Numbered from the stretch's first letter, positions 1 through 12,431 are shown. The stretch: DNA of 64,000 nucleotides from Neoscytalidium dimidiatum (GCA_037367355.1 CM074701.1:1054001-1118000); one strand, 5' to 3'. Translations and numbers: made by a program. Notes: a model not told the origin generated them from the letters alone.

Positions 1-1
1 C

Positions 2-2743
2 TGTGCCCAAGGAGATGCCACCACCAAGATGAGCCATGAGCAATCCTGCACCTACATCAAGCTCTTCTCAAGCACGTCTGCAGAGGAGCTTAAATTGGCG
101 TTTGATGACCTCAAGTCTGGCTGTACGGAGACCATGAAGAAGGCTTTGGGTATTGATAACCCAACATTAGACGTTTCTTACCAGGCAGACATGCGTTACA
201 AGGGCCAGGCATTAACACTTACGGTGGACATGACAGAGTCGGACCTGATGTCTGAAACATCCAAGCTCCTCTCGCTCTTGCGCGAGAAGTTTGCTGCAGC
301 CCATGAGCAGCAGTTCAGCTTCTCCCTTCCTGGTTCCATTGATCTGGAGATCATGCGTCTCCGCGTCAAAGCTACTGATGATTCACCGGAGGTCACCATC
401 CAATCAATCGAGGACGCCCCTGGTAGCACGCCTCCTGAATCTGCCATCATCTCTCGCAGCCCCATTACCTGTAACGGTAAGGAGGTAGAAGCCACATTCT
501 GGGACCGCGCTGCAATCACGAAGAAGGGATATAAGGTGTCCGGGCCGTGTGTCATCACGGAGATGGACTCGAATACCCTTATTCTTCCTGGCTTCACCGG
601 AGAAATCGACAATATGGGTAACATCTTGATCCGCCCAGATGAATCCGCACAGTCTTGGGCGGAGGAGCTGGTCAATACTCAGGAGTCTGCGAAGGAGGTT
701 GTGGCGAACAACCCTCTGATTCCCACCCTCATTGCCAGTGCTCTTGGTAGTATCCGTCGCGAGATGGACACTCTGATGTTGAGATGCGCAATGAGCCCGG
801 CCATTCGTGATCAGCAGGATGAATTCAACGTCATTACCAACACCCGTGGTCAGATGTTGGTCGGCCAATTCGGCAGTTTCATCACGCAGTTCCTCCAAAA
901 TTGGAAGGGCACGATCGAGGAGGGTGACGTTTTTGTGACCAACGACGTCTATGAGACGGAGGGTGCTGTCTCGCATCTGAATGATGTCATCGTATTGCTG
1001 CCCATTTGGTATCATGGCAAGATAGTGGGATGGGCTGCGAACTTCGGCCATTTGACGTGAGTATTCCCTCAAATTCCCTCACGTGCAAGACTGATGGAAA
1101 CAGCGACGTGCAAGGAAAGGTTCCTGGCTCAATGAGTATCAACGCTACCACGATCTTCGAAGACGGGCTCCAAATTCCATCCGTCAAGCTCTACTCCAAG
1201 GGGGTGTTCAACAGTGATTTGATGACGGTCTTCTGCCGAAACAGCCGCATCCCAGAGTGGTTCCAAAGCGATGTCACCGCGTTGGTCGCAGCGTGCCGGA
1301 CGGCGGCAACCCGCGTTTGCGAGGTAAGTTGTGGACACCTGAGAGAAAATCCCCACCATCTGACAATCCCAGCTCTGCGACCGCTACGGCACCGAAGTCT
1401 ACCAAGCCGCCTGCGACAACCTCCTCGACCGGTGCCGCTCGGCAATCAGCCAGATCATCGAAACGAAGATCGGCTCGGAGCGCAGCAGCTTCACCGACTT
1501 CATCGACGACAACGGGCAAGGCATCGGGCCATGGGCGATATCGTGCTCTATGCAAAAGGAAGCCGGCAACCGGCTCGTCTTCGACTGGGACGGCACGAGC
1601 CCGCAGGCCGAAACGTCGATGAACTACTACCTCTCGACGCCGATGTTCAAGATGTTCATCGGCTACTTCCTGCTGGCCATCTACGACCCGCACTGCGTCG
1701 TCAACGACGGCTTCCACGACCTGATCGACCTGCGCATCCCGGCGGGCACGATCCTGCGGCCGATCCGGCCCGCCGCGCTCTCCTGCCGCACGCACCTGCT
1801 GGGCCGCATCATGGACGTGATCCAGGCGCTGTTCGGGCAGCGCAACGCGGCCTACCGCTCGGCCGCCGGCTTCTCCGACTCGCCGCACCTCTTCTACTCG
1901 GGCTTCAAGCCGTCGGGCGACTGGTTCCTGCTGTACCAGATCGGCTTCGGCGGCGTGCCCGCCCGCCCCATCGGCGACGGGCCCGACTGCCACTGCCTCT
2001 TCCCGGCCATCAAGAGCATCCCCACCGAGAACATCGAGCTGTACTTCCCGCTCATCATCGAGGCCAACGAGAGCGTCGCCGACTCGGGCGGCGCGGGCTT
2101 CTTTCGCGGCGGCAACGCGCAGCGGACGCTGTATCGCTTCCTGTGCGCGGGAGAGGTGAGTATCCACGATGACCGGTGGTTGACCAAGCCGTGGGGCGTC
2201 AATGGCGGCGAGCCTGGGACGCGGTCGCGGAAGGGGATCTTCCGGGAGGGGTCGTACGGGTCGGAGAACCCGGTGTACGAGCCGCTGCCGAGCAAGATGG
2301 ATCATCTGCGCGTCAAGCCCGGCGATGTGCTCGAGTGGGTCACGTGGGGTGGCGGTGGCTTGGGCGATCCGTTGACGAGGCCGGCGGAGATGGTTGCGTT
2401 GGAGGTGCATCGTAGGCTTGTGACGCTCGAGGGGGCGAAGAAGAATTACGGCGTCGTTGTTCGTCCGGAGGACTTCGGCGTCGATGTAGAGGCGACAGAA
2501 GCGCTGAGGGAAGAGATGCGGAAGGTGAGACCGGAGGGATGGGAGAGGGTGAGCTATAACCGTGGCGGGAGCTTAGAGGAGTTGATGGAGCGATGTGAAG
2601 CGGAGACCGGTATGAAGCCGCCGAGGCCGCAGTGGTTGGATGATCCGTATGGGCCGCATGTGGCGGAGAAGTATGTGGTGAACTGGTTTAAGGAGATGAG
2701 AGAGAAGCAGGGGTGGGTGTTGGATGATTCGGGAAAGCTGTAG
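2..2743 (+). CDS. Hydantoinase/5-oxoprolinase-like protein, 5' truncated by window edge
   Basis: The reading frame is already open at base 2, so the start lies upstream. Exons are 2-1056, 1104-1323 and 1373-2743; the 47- and 49-bp introns have GTGAGT/CAG and GTAAGT/CAG ends. The 881 visible residues hold the end of a HyuA-type half (about residues 1-215), then a complete HyuB-type half. The latter starts near NPLIPTLIASALGSIRREMD and includes the glycine-rich WGGGGLGDPL near the C-terminus. HyuA+HyuB fusions in one chain are typical of eukaryotic 5-oxoprolinases (about 1,300 residues; ATP-dependent opening of 5-oxoproline to glutamate) and of related fungal hydantoinase or acetone-carboxylase-like proteins. 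The exact substrate cannot be decided here because the N-terminal ATP-binding half is missing. The family call is firm; the oxoprolinase reaction is only one option. Confidence 0.88.
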
Positions 2744-2909
2744 AGGAAGAGGGGAAGAGGGTCGGCGGCTGTTTGCTTTTTGGTGTCCGTGTGTGTGGCA
2801 TCGATATTCCTCGACTTGAATGCTATAATCTTATTTTCTTCATCTTGTTTCGCAAGAGCTGTTCCCTCTCCAGCCGCTCTGCCTCTTCACATTACCAAAC
2901 ATCCAAATC

Positions 2910-3628
2910 TCAATTTCCCACCTCCACCGCCATCCTCACCTTCAACAGATCACCTCTCTCAATCTCCTCCCTCTTCCCCTCCAGCTCGCCCATATCCCAG
3001 TTACAGCTCACATACCTCGCCGCCAACCACTCCTTCCTCCCCCTCGTCAACCACACCAAGCTATCCGCCGCCAACTCCGCCTTATCCACCAGCACCGCCC
3101 GCGCGCGGCCACGAACGGCTCGAGCGCGCCGTCAGGGAGGGCCATCGTGATCGCGGACGCGGCGGCGGAGACGCTAGCCGACGCGGTCACGTCGAGCGCG
3201 ACGGCGTGGATCGTCGGCGGCGGGTGCCCCGCGGACGCGGCGGTGGCGGCGCGGAGTTCCGGCAGGAGAGAGTCGAGCGGGCTGCGGGCGCTGAGGCCGA
3301 TGTGGGTGAAGCCGGCGCGGGCGTAGCGGGGGGGTGGGTGGGTGGGTGGGTGTGTTTGTTAGTGTTTGTTCTCTCTCTCTCTCTCTCCTTTCTTGTTTTT
3401 GGTGTTTTGATCGTTGTGTGGGGTTTGTGGTATTATTTTTTAGGCTTACGAGAGGCCGGTGGCGCGGCCGATGCCTTTGGAGGCGCCGATTATGAAAACG
3501 GAGCGGCCGGGGGGAATGGGCGGGGCTTGCGGGTTCGCTGGGTCGATGAGGGGGTAGGTGTCGTGGTGGATGGTGGGCGTGAAGTCGATGCCCGTATTTT
3601 TAAGCGTGTTGGTGGGCGTTAGCGACAT
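2910..3628 (-). pseudogene. Short-chain dehydrogenase pseudogene, internally deleted
   Basis: The start ATG is at 3628-3626. Exon 1 encodes an N-terminus ending in the NAD(P)-binding motif IIGASKGIGRAT, with a GTAAGC donor at about 3443. The intron has a branch-like CACTAAC, but its 3' end is a CACC/C-run directly followed by CG where AG is expected. Exon 2 continues sensibly (YARAGFTHIGLSARSPLD, then the DVTAS segment). Near 3105 it jumps, out of frame, to the C-terminal part of the same family: LAADSLVWLTRGRKEWLAA, then YVSCNWDM, ending at 2910. The central third, with NNAG and the catalytic Ser/Tyr-xxx-Lys, is missing; fungal SDRs of this type are about 290 residues. I infer loss of function through deletion, frameshift and a lost splice acceptor. 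Confidence 0.75.
3330..3387. repeat. (TGGG)n and (CT)n simple repeats in the SDR pseudogene intron
   Basis: A G-rich GGGGGGTGGG tract with repeated GGGT units is followed by a CT dinucleotide run. On the coding (minus) strand this is the end of the intron, where the acceptor AG is missing. Confidence 0.85.
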
Positions 3629-6600
3629 GTTGGCTGATGGTGGGGGATCTGAGGGTTCGATTAACGGTCTCGTGGCTGGAAATGAAGGTGATGGTTGATT
3701 TGTACAGTGCTGCGACAGCGGAGAAGGGCGTCTTGAGACCTTTGAGGGTCGAAAGAAGCTTTCGATTCCTAGAATTAGCTCCCGAACGGACGGTATTTGT
3801 AATTTGAGCTTGATCTCCTGCCCCCAGCTACTAAAGGGCAAGGGTGGAGCTTTCTCTCCCCTTGATCCTGGGTTTTTCGATGCTATTGCCCCGGCCATTG
3901 GATATTGATCTGCGGAGCTTGATAGCAGGCGGCATCATAGACTCTGAGGGTTGGCGTGTCATGATTGGTGATGCTTGGTACAGGTGGATTCGCGTCTTGA
4001 TCGCTGCCGAGATGGAGAAGATCTGGGGTAAGCATCTTGGCCTCGCGTGCGCTCTCCAATGCAGCGGTTACACTGTGGATGCATGTCTTAAGATTTGGGA
4101 TCTGAATTGTTAAGGTGATCGCGTCATGTGGGGCCGCCCCGCTCAGAAATGTCCGTGCTTCCTGCTGCTGCGAGCAACTCCCTCAACTCCGAGGGGAGGA
4201 TGAACAGCCTCTGGAACGTCTGAACATGGTAGCCGGATCTAAGTTATGGCGTTGGACCCGTGGTCGTCGGACAATTGTTGAAGCTAGCGTCCTGAAACGC
4301 CTGTGATGTTGGCTCCGGAGACGCGATCGTCGTTTGAGCGAGCGCCACACCTTGTTTCCATGCTCACAGAACGCCTCGACGAATGAACTGACGGCCTTGT
4401 ATTGCCCATTGCAGGAACATCGTCGCAACTATGGATCGCGCGTTGGAGGCTTCTGTGTTAGCTATGGCATCCTTTGGGATTATCCTGCGCTGCGGTAGTC
4501 TCGATATCACGCTGCCTTTCCCCACGGTTAGCGCCAGGAAATGCAAATGCTGGATTCTACCGTGCTGCATTGTCTAGATGGGTCTGTTATAAGGACCATG
4601 GCTACTCCATTCCTTTTGGGGGCATCGGCCTCAGGAGATTCTTCTCCAAATTTTTCTGAGCAACTTAGAAGGCGTTTCGGAAATCTACATGACTGACGGC
4701 ATCAGCATGAAGATGGCTATAGTAATAGCTGACTAGTAGCTATCGCGCACGGCGAGCCCGGGGAATGAAATGAAGCCAAAAATTGCTGTGCCGCGTCCAC
4801 AAACGTGGTCGTTCGCGTCCTCACTCATCCGGGCGACATAAGCGGACGGGATTGCACTAGCAAATGGTCGTAAAGGACCCCTTCTTCCGGCCGAGAGATA
4901 GCCACATAGGACCTGTCAGGAAGGTCCTGAGCAGATTGTTCATCTGCCAGTCGGTTAGCGGTATCGGCCGTGCAAGCGGCGCAGCATAGGGGCTAAGCAG
5001 GTGGCCGGAGGGAACGGTTCAGCGTCTGGAACATGGAGCCATGATGCCCAGGGAGGCGCTGTGGGTACTTTCAGTAATTATACGAGATAAGATAAGATTG
5101 ATATAAGGACCATGTGCATAGTTGTCGAACTAGCGAACGCCATCCGGAAGGTGCGGCCATGGCGGACTGAAGTCCGGGAAAACACCAAAACGCCACAACG
5201 TTACTGAGCTCGAGCGCCCCATAATATACAAAGCTGTGGCTATATGGTATGGTACTATCGAATGGGCCACGGCCTTCCTCTCTTGACCTTCAAAGTTGCG
5301 TAACTTCTCGGAAACATTGATGATGTGGATATCGTAGCTCCGATTTATTCCATGCCACACTCCTGCGTACAGCTGACACTGTCTCTCTCCACTTTTCTTC
5401 GGAATGAATCCGCGGTAACAACTCAGCAGCATCTGAGCGCAGCTTTGTGCCATGTTTGACGGCGGCCACCTTTACCAATGCTGCCTGTGATTCGTCATCG
5501 TTCAGACGTTTGCGGCGACGCAGATCCTGTCTACTTTGGTTCTAGTGCTCCAGGATCAAGCTGTGCCCCTTTGGCTCTTCAGCATTATCTTCCAAGAGAT
5601 TGAAGGAGACTTCGCTACATGTAGGCTGAGCCTGACTGTGCAACGGTGACTTCATCGTTTCACCCCAGGCTCTCAGCACGATGCACAACAGGTCTGTTGC
5701 GCGGCGTCAAACCTAGAGCACTTCCATACACTTGCTCGTGAAAACTTTCCGTGATTAGTTTAACGGGGGAATAGATCTGCATCACAGTCCAACCCGGACA
5801 TCAGCCCATCTCCTGAGGTTAGGCTGCTGGTCAAAACGCCCCACCTCCGCAATATGATTTATGGGAGAGCGAGGGTTGGAGATCGCGAAGGACTTGAAAC
5901 GCCCTTACCTGCTGCAAGGTCCCAGCTCATCATCAAAAACCCTTACCGAGCCCATCCCTACATGGACTTGCAATAGATACATTGCAGGCGGAGCTTGTGG
6001 AGAGAAAACTTTTGAGGCTTTGGTGTTACGGGTGTTCATAAACTGGCACCGGCTCTGTCGTGGCAATGCGGCGGGCCGTCGGCTGGAGGGAACGCCCCTG
6101 AGCAATGGCAGCCACGTTTCGGCGCCGCTGACGCCCACTCCGAGCAAACCCCACGGCACCGGAGGTTAGACCGGAGGCGATGAAAATTCTTTTCCAGCTG
6201 TAGAGCGGGGGGAAAAAAAAATAAAATTTAGGGTTGTGACCGTCAGATGTGGCGCTAAATTTGCGGCAGAGCTAATCAGGTATATGGGCACAGTATAGGC
6301 GCTTACTGGCGCCGGAGGGCGCTTAGAAGGGCGCTCGCAAAGCTGTAGGCGGGAGCGAAGAGTGGTCGTATCCATTCGGAACACTGACTCGGCCGGAGCG
6401 TCGGCTAGAGATCATCGCCGTTTTCGCCAGACATCCGCTGGGCTTTCGGGCCGGCGGAATCGGTACGCCTACGGACCCGTTCTCTTAGCATTCTTGGGTG
6501 TCGTGCCACGGTGCCTGCTTACGGATGCTTGGAAATGTCACAGGGCTCCCATCGCAAGGAGCGCCGCCAGGAACGCGGGCGCAGACGCTCTCTCCGGCAA

Positions 6601-7274
6601 GCCGGCGAAGATCTACTTGACAGATCCGGAGGGAGCGAGTATTAAGCAGCTCGCGGCTGATATATGCTTAAGCGGGCATGCATTCTTGCTCTCTGGGACT
6701 GCGGGCTGATAGCGAACCTGTCTGGCGGAATGCGGACGGGTGGTTACGTGATCAGCCTTCCGCCTTACAGGAAGGTCCAGATCGACACTGTCATTTATCT
6801 CTCTATTAGCGAACACGGAGCTCTGTTTCAATGTCGTGCGGAAGCGGCCAATCACAGCGGGGCGCGCGGATTAAAACGGCGGCCAAGCGGGCGCCAAGCT
6901 CCGGCCAAGGACGAGTTCCTGTCCGCTCGGCGGGTTTGAAAACGCGCTGCGATTCAGAATTCTAGAACTGCCGGCACCTTCCGCTTTGACCAAGCTCCTG
7001 CCCACTCCATGCCAATTCGCAATGCAGCAGCTTTTCACGGCTATCAGGAATTGTTGCTCCCTCACCCGCCGCTATCGCTGCGACCGCCTCCCCGATTCAG
7101 CAATACGCACCCGGCCGCTTGAACGTCCGTGACATCAATCAGCCACGCGGCGCCCAGCGCTGTTATCAAACTAGCCGACCATGGCCTTCTGGAATGCACC
7201 TGGCATCATGGAATCAGAGGTAGGGCTGCAGTGGCCAAGCTCTGAGCCACGACGTCAAGTCGTCAGGCCGCCGA
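3629..7274. other. Long spacer without a credible gene
   Basis: Open frames here are short, overlap on both strands and show no recognisable motif or credible exon structure. The sequence is not strongly AT-rich. I see no terminal inverted repeats, transposase motifs or tRNA. The stretch may contain decayed material too old to recognise. Confidence 0.5.
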
Positions 7275-7282
7275 TATAAGAG
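7275..7282 (+). promoter_or_regulatory. TATA-like box of the FMN oxidase gene
   Basis: TATAAGAG lies 112 bp upstream of the start ATG at 7394. It is followed by a pyrimidine-rich stretch, as is common in fungal promoters. The assignment rests on position and motif only. Confidence 0.5.
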
Positions 7283-7393
7283 CGCTTCTTGTTCCCTGGT
7301 GTTTCGTTTCCATCCCTACGCTCTCTAGCCAGCCTGGTCCCACTAGTGGATTGTCACTCTTTGAACGCTGGGCGTTCTCGCTGCATCATCACC

Positions 7394-8606
7394 ATGCTTC
7401 TCAAAGGCCTCTCTGTTGCTCTCCTGGCCCAGTCCGCCCTGGCCGCCCGTCCCTTCCTCAATGAGCCCGACACCGGCATCTCTGAGGTGCTCACTGGCCT
7501 CCAGCCCGGCCAGCTGCCCAACATCTCTGCCATCGTCGGCCTGCCGGACTTCGAATATGCCGCCCGCAACAAGATGAACCTGTCCAGCTACACCTACTAC
7601 CGCAACGGTGCTGCCGGCGAGTGGTCCTACCGCAACAACCTCGAGGCCTACCAGCGGGTGCGCTTCAGGCCTCGCGTCCTGGTCGACATCACCAAGATCG
7701 AGTCGACCCTGCCCACCACCCTGCTGGGCCACAACGTCTCCGCCCCCTTCTTCATCAGCCCCTGCGCGCGCGCCGGCTACGCCCACGAGGACGGCGAGCT
7801 CAACTTCGTCAAGGCCGCCGCCGCCGAGAACATCCTGTACATGGTCTCCGACTTCTCGAGCAAGTCCAAGGACGAGATCCAGGCCGCCAAGAAGGCCGGC
7901 CAGCTGCTCTTCCAGCAGACGTACGTGCAGGACAGCCTGGACGCGGTGCGCGAGCAGCTGCAGACGGCCGAGAAGGCCGGCTTCGCCGCCATCGTGCTGA
8001 CCGTCGACTCGGCCGCCGACGGCAACCGCCACCGCGCCGCGCGCTTCGGCGTCGGCAGCGCCGACTCCAGCTACACCTTCTTCACCTGGGACTACTACCA
8101 GCAGCTGCGCAACATGACCCGCCTGCCCATCATCCCCAAGGGCATCATGAGCGTCGAGGACGCCCAGAAGGCCGTCGAGCTCGGCGCCCCCGCCATCTTC
8201 CTGTCCAACCACGGCGGCCGCCAGCTCGACGGCGTCCCCTCCCCGCTTGAGATCGCGCTCGAGATCCACGACCGCGCGCCCGACGTCTTCAAGAAGACGG
8301 AGGTGTTCGCCGACGGCGGCGTGCGCTACGGTGCTGACGCCCTCAAGCTGCTGGCTCTCGGCGTCAAGGCCGTCGGTCTGGGCCGCCCCTTCATGTACTC
8401 GAACGTCTTTGGCGAGGACGGCGTGCGCAAGGCTATTGACCTGTTCAAGCACGAGCTTGCCATCGATGCTGCCAACCTCGGCGTCCCGGATCTGAGGACC
8501 ATTGACACCCGCTACGTAAGTTTACCTGCTGCTCTTGTTTCAAGTGGCGATCGTGTGGCTGACCGTGCAATAGGTCGACTACAGGTTCAACGACTGGTAC
8601 AGCTAA
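7394..8606 (+). CDS. Secreted FMN-dependent 2-hydroxyacid oxidase/dehydrogenase-like protein
   Basis: Exons are 7394-8515 and 8574-8606 (58-bp intron, GTAAGT/TAG), giving 384 residues. The chosen ATG sits in a CACCATGC context and starts a clear signal peptide ending near SALA (residue 17). This places the enzyme outside the cell or in the secretory route. The body is one FMN_dh TIM barrel. Visible catalytic signatures are Lys249 in IIPKG, His273 and Arg276 in SNHGGRQLD, LTVDS, and the phosphate-binding ADGGVRYGADALKLLALG. The Lys-His-Arg spacing (24 and 27) matches flavocytochrome b2. There is no cytochrome b5 domain, so it is not a classical b2 lactate dehydrogenase; a lactate-oxidase or glycolate-oxidase type reaction is more likely. 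The substrate is unknown. A signal peptide is unusual in a family that is mostly cytosolic, peroxisomal or mitochondrial. Confidence 0.9.
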
Positions 8607-8644
8607 GCTGTTTCCCTACGGATTGTCTTCCCTTCAGATGTATA

Positions 8645-8679
8645 AATAAAAGTAGAGAATTTATAAAAGTAGAGAATTT
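8645..8679 (+). repeat. 17-bp tandem duplication with AATAAA in the 3' region of the FMN oxidase gene
   Basis: The unit ATAAAAGTAGAGAATTT occurs twice, perfectly, at 8646-8662 and 8663-8679. AATAAA at 8645-8650 is a plausible polyadenylation signal about 40 bp after the stop codon. Confidence 0.75.
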
Positions 8680-11303
8680 TTCAAGAACAATCATACATAT
8701 CTTGCATGCAGTGCTTTCGTACAGGAAAAACCAACCAGAATAAAGAGTGCTCATTTGTGACATTCTATGGACCTGAAGTGATTGGAATAGAAAGCAAAAA
8801 GCCAGCTGCAAGGTCCTACAAAACACCCCTTCGGGCATTTCCCTCCTCAACGAGATGGTGGCGGCGTGCAGATTATGCCGTCAGGGAACGATGGCCCCCG
8901 AACTGGCCACTGCCATGCCCCCAGGCCCTAGGTCTTATACCGCTGGAGCGCTCCGAATACGCCCGCCAGACGCCCTTAGGCAGGCAATGAACTTGCTGAA
9001 ACCTAGTAAAACATGAACACATGTACTGTGGTTCCCCCTCGTGTTAATTCTTTTTCGGCGCCATATTACTATAAAAACCCATGATCGTTTTTCCTTTCTA
9101 TCTAAGTTGTATCCTCGCTCCATCACCACGCTGCCTTTTCGGCATCCCGGAAATGCAAGCTTCAGCCTCCCCAATAACAGCCAAAGTCCCCGATTATGAT
9201 CTAGAACAGCCTTCGGCCGACGAACCCGCCAAGCCAAAGAGCCCTCCTATTCCACCACCCACATTTCGGCCGACGAGAAATGCAGAGCAATTTTTTGTTT
9301 AGAAAAAAAAAAAATCTACACAACCCTCGCCCGAAGATCATCACACAGCCCCAGCACGCATCCCCTCCACCCCTCCCGCCGGAGCTCACCGCTCTAGCGC
9401 GCCGCGTCACCACCACGGTGGCGATGCCAGCTTGGCGAAAACGGCGATGCGGCGCAGCGCGCAAACGCGCTCTCGGCTCAATCCAAGGAAACACACAGCA
9501 CATAACGCAAGACTTCGGCTCGCTCCGGCGTCAGGAACGACATGCCCGCCTGGCTCCTTAGCAATCGTATGACCGAAGGCTTGGTGCGTGCGCGGAAGTG
9601 CCGTACGTCGCTCTTGGCGCGAGGGGGCGCAGGTGTGCGACGCTCGCTTTTCGCTGGTCGCGCAGGCCGCTTCTATCGGGTTCGTGCGCTGGCTCGGTCG
9701 TGATGGTCGAGTAAGCTTTTTAGGAGGGGGGTGTTTCAGTGGTCAGCAGGCGGGACGGTGAAGGGGGGGTAGGTGTGCCTTCGTCTGAGCCGGGCATTCC
9801 GGTTCGTGGCGGGTAGATGGTGGTGATGGAGGATGTGCGGGCAGGGTTCTGCGGGCTGTGGATGGGGGAATGGTGTTTTTGACTGAATTCGGAGTCTATC
9901 TGCTCGGGACGCTAGAATCCTTGCTTTTTCGAAAATGCAGCCAGGGCTTGTCGCAAACGTCGAGAAGATTGGAGGTTACCGTCTTCTGAGCTAGGTGTGT
10001 CTGTACTTTCCGAGTCATGTCGGGCGGCACCAAAGCGTGTCAACAGCCTCCAGTCATAGCTTGGCATACATAGACTATCTTTTGTCCGCGGGAGGTTTTC
10101 GAACGACTCTCATATGTACCACTTCCTCTTCGCTGTCTAAGCTTCGTGGAATCTCACTCGTCCAGCGCTACGAAAGTTCTACGAGCAAAGCGGGCCGTAA
10201 CATGTGCCTTAAGTCACCACTGAAATGCAGGATATGTCTGAAGCTTGATAGAGTAGGTAGCATTAGTCACGGCTAAGATCTGGGGAAAATGATCCGTGGA
10301 GGGATGCGAGAAGTAATTTGCCGCTAGGCTGACCAATCAGAACTCCCGCACGCCGCAAGTGCCCGGCGAAGAATTCTCCCCCTCTGTTGGAAAAGTACCA
10401 GCGTCAGACTACAGAGCCGTGCACTCGGTGATATTAATACCCTTTTCTGATGTTTGATATATTGAGAAGTGGTTTGTTCCTCTCGCACATTTATATATTA
10501 CACAACGTAAGCTAAGAGCCATGTAAACAACGACGAATTCATTTCACATCCTCGATAGCTACCAATAGCCAAAAGATACAGAAGACCAGTGTGGGGAGTC
10601 AAACTGAAGACTTGAAACTCTTAATATTGAGATGGCGAAAGGCATACAAGTCGTAACGGTGACAGTGGAGGAGAAGCCGGTAGAGAAAGTGGGGCACAAC
10701 TATCTCAAGTAATAGGGTGGTTTTGCATAGCAGAAGCAACACTGTTGAAGGGCAGCATGTAGCGGTTTGAGGAGATAGAAAATAAATTACAGGTTCTCTA
10801 TCCATTTTCTGGGAATTTCTGAAAACGCGGTGGGGTCGCCTCCAAGCAGAGACAGCCGGCTTCACACTATTTACGCATTGGCTCGTAGTCTCAAATAGAA
10901 TTTTCATCACTAGATACGTTTTGATATGAGTCCGAAGATCTATGGAAATTGGCTATTCTCTGTACAGATCATGGTAATGCACGAGTAGTGTACAGAAAGG
11001 ATGAGAAATAGTTCGGGATTCTGTGCCGTTATCGCGCACTTTTCACAGAAACCGGTGATCACCGTGGAAGGCGCCGGACGTCGGAATAATACTCCGGAAT
11101 ATGTACAAAGCAAGTGGTAATACCCAGTGCGTAAGCGGACTTTTCGGTGATTACGTATTGCGGGGAGTGTGGGGAGTGTGGGGACAAGATGGTTTGTGGG
11201 GTGCATTTCCGATGCATACCCGGTACAACCCAGGTTCCCAAGAGTTAGGGATCGCAAAAAACAATACGATATGTATCTTCAGAGATCGCCGGTGTGGGAC
11301 TCC
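8680..11303. other. Spacer without a credible gene
   Basis: The stretch contains scattered short open frames without family motifs, an A-run near 9302 and a 9-bp tandem repeat near 11162. A 49-codon frame starting at 9153 looks protein-like (proline- and lysine-rich) but has no partner exon. No RNA gene or mobile element was recognised. Confidence 0.5.
11162..11183. repeat. 9-bp tandem repeat (GGGGAGTGT)
   Basis: GGGGAGTGT is repeated twice and followed by a partial third copy. It lies about 120 bp beyond the 3' end of the minus-strand SDR gene. Confidence 0.7.
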
Positions 11304-12431
11304 TCATTCATTCCCTCCAAAAAGTGAGTCGGCCTTCGCTGTGCCACCGTCATTCAGTAGCCCGCCCAAGAACTGGACATTCAGATCATAAAGGCCTTTA
11401 GTCTGAATCTCCTCCGACATGGACGCAACATAGCCTACATTCTGCTCGCAGTCAAAGTATTTGCCCTTCAGCGCCTTCCCTTTACCTGCTGCCAAAAAGA
11501 CGCATGTCTGACCGCACAACGCCGGATTGCAGCGGAAATTATCCCCAAACTTGTTGTAGGCCTCCGAGACGTCCGGGTACAGTTCGGCTATATCGGAGTC
11601 CAACGGCTTTTGCATGTTCGTCCTTGTCGCTCCTGGATGAAGGGCGTAAAACTCAACCTCGTGCAGTCCATCCAAGTCAGCTTCCAGTTGCAAACATCCC
11701 GTTGCACGAATGAGGCCGGCTTTTGCTGCTGCGTAGTTGACACCAAAAGGTACATTGACGGTGCCCGCTCGGGATGCTATGTTAATGACAGTTCCCTTAC
11801 GATTTCTCCTGAAGTGGGGGAGCACTAGATGTGTCCAAAATAGAGGCTTGGTGCAATTGTCAGCTTGCTCACAGTGACCTTTCAAAACAAAGCTTACCGC
11901 TTTCAGATTCAGTTCTACCATAGACCAGAATGAACTGAAGCTTTGTAAGTGGAAGGGCCTATCGTTTGTTCTGAGCCTCGTGAGTCTTGGTCATACGTAG
12001 AGTCACTTCAAGATACATACCCTCCTGCATTGTTCACCAAGATATCTACAGACCCGAATTCTGCAACGATTGTCTGATGTGTTCTCGTGGAGCTTTCCTC
12101 GTGGGTAACGTCGCAAAGGTATCCACGAGCTTCTGCACCCAACTCGTTGCATTTACGTACGGCGTCGTCAAGGCGTGCTTGTGCTGCTGGAACGTCTACA
12201 AGAGCCAGTCTTGCACCCGCCGTTGCGAATGCAGTAGACTCGCCGCCTCCCAATCCGCCCGCCGCGCCTTTGAAAGTCAATTTAGTTATCGACATACCTA
12301 ACTATACTACTATGAGCTCCATGCTTACCAGTGATTATCACAGTCTTCCCTTTCAGTGACCCTCGCAGTGCATCTGGACTAATGGCGTCGTAGACCTCGG
12401 TGTGAAGAGTAGGCTTTCTTGGTCCGTCCAT
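11304..12431 (-). CDS. Short-chain dehydrogenase/reductase (SDR)
   Basis: Minus-strand exons are 12431-12329, 12267-12021, 11940-11898 and 11846-11304, giving 311 residues. The first three introns have GT...AG ends (GTAAGC, GTATGT, GTAAGC); the third, 51 bp, is in frame and stop-free, so it could be retained. A classical SDR order is visible: cofactor-binding TGAAGGLGGG after the first junction, CDVT, NNAGG at the exon 2/3 junction, VINIAS, and the catalytic YAAAK (YxxxK), then LHPGATRTNM. The enzyme should be an NAD(P)(H)-dependent alcohol or ketone oxidoreductase; the substrate is unknown. It is divergently transcribed from the P450 at 12753 across a 321-bp gap, which suggests joint regulation and perhaps one pathway. 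Confidence 0.85.

Noticed and set aside
1274..2410. Long minus-strand and shifted plus-strand frames inside the hydantoinase gene
   Set aside because: They are shadows of the GC-rich coding exon; Arg/Ala/Pro-rich translations without motifs.
3629..7274. Possible transposon in the long gene-free stretch
   Set aside because: No terminal repeats, target duplications, transposase or reverse-transcriptase motifs could be found.
9153..9302. 49-codon frame with protein-like composition (KVPDYDLEQPSADEP...)
   Set aside because: Too short, no recognisable domain, no convincing partner exon, and it runs into an A-rich tract.
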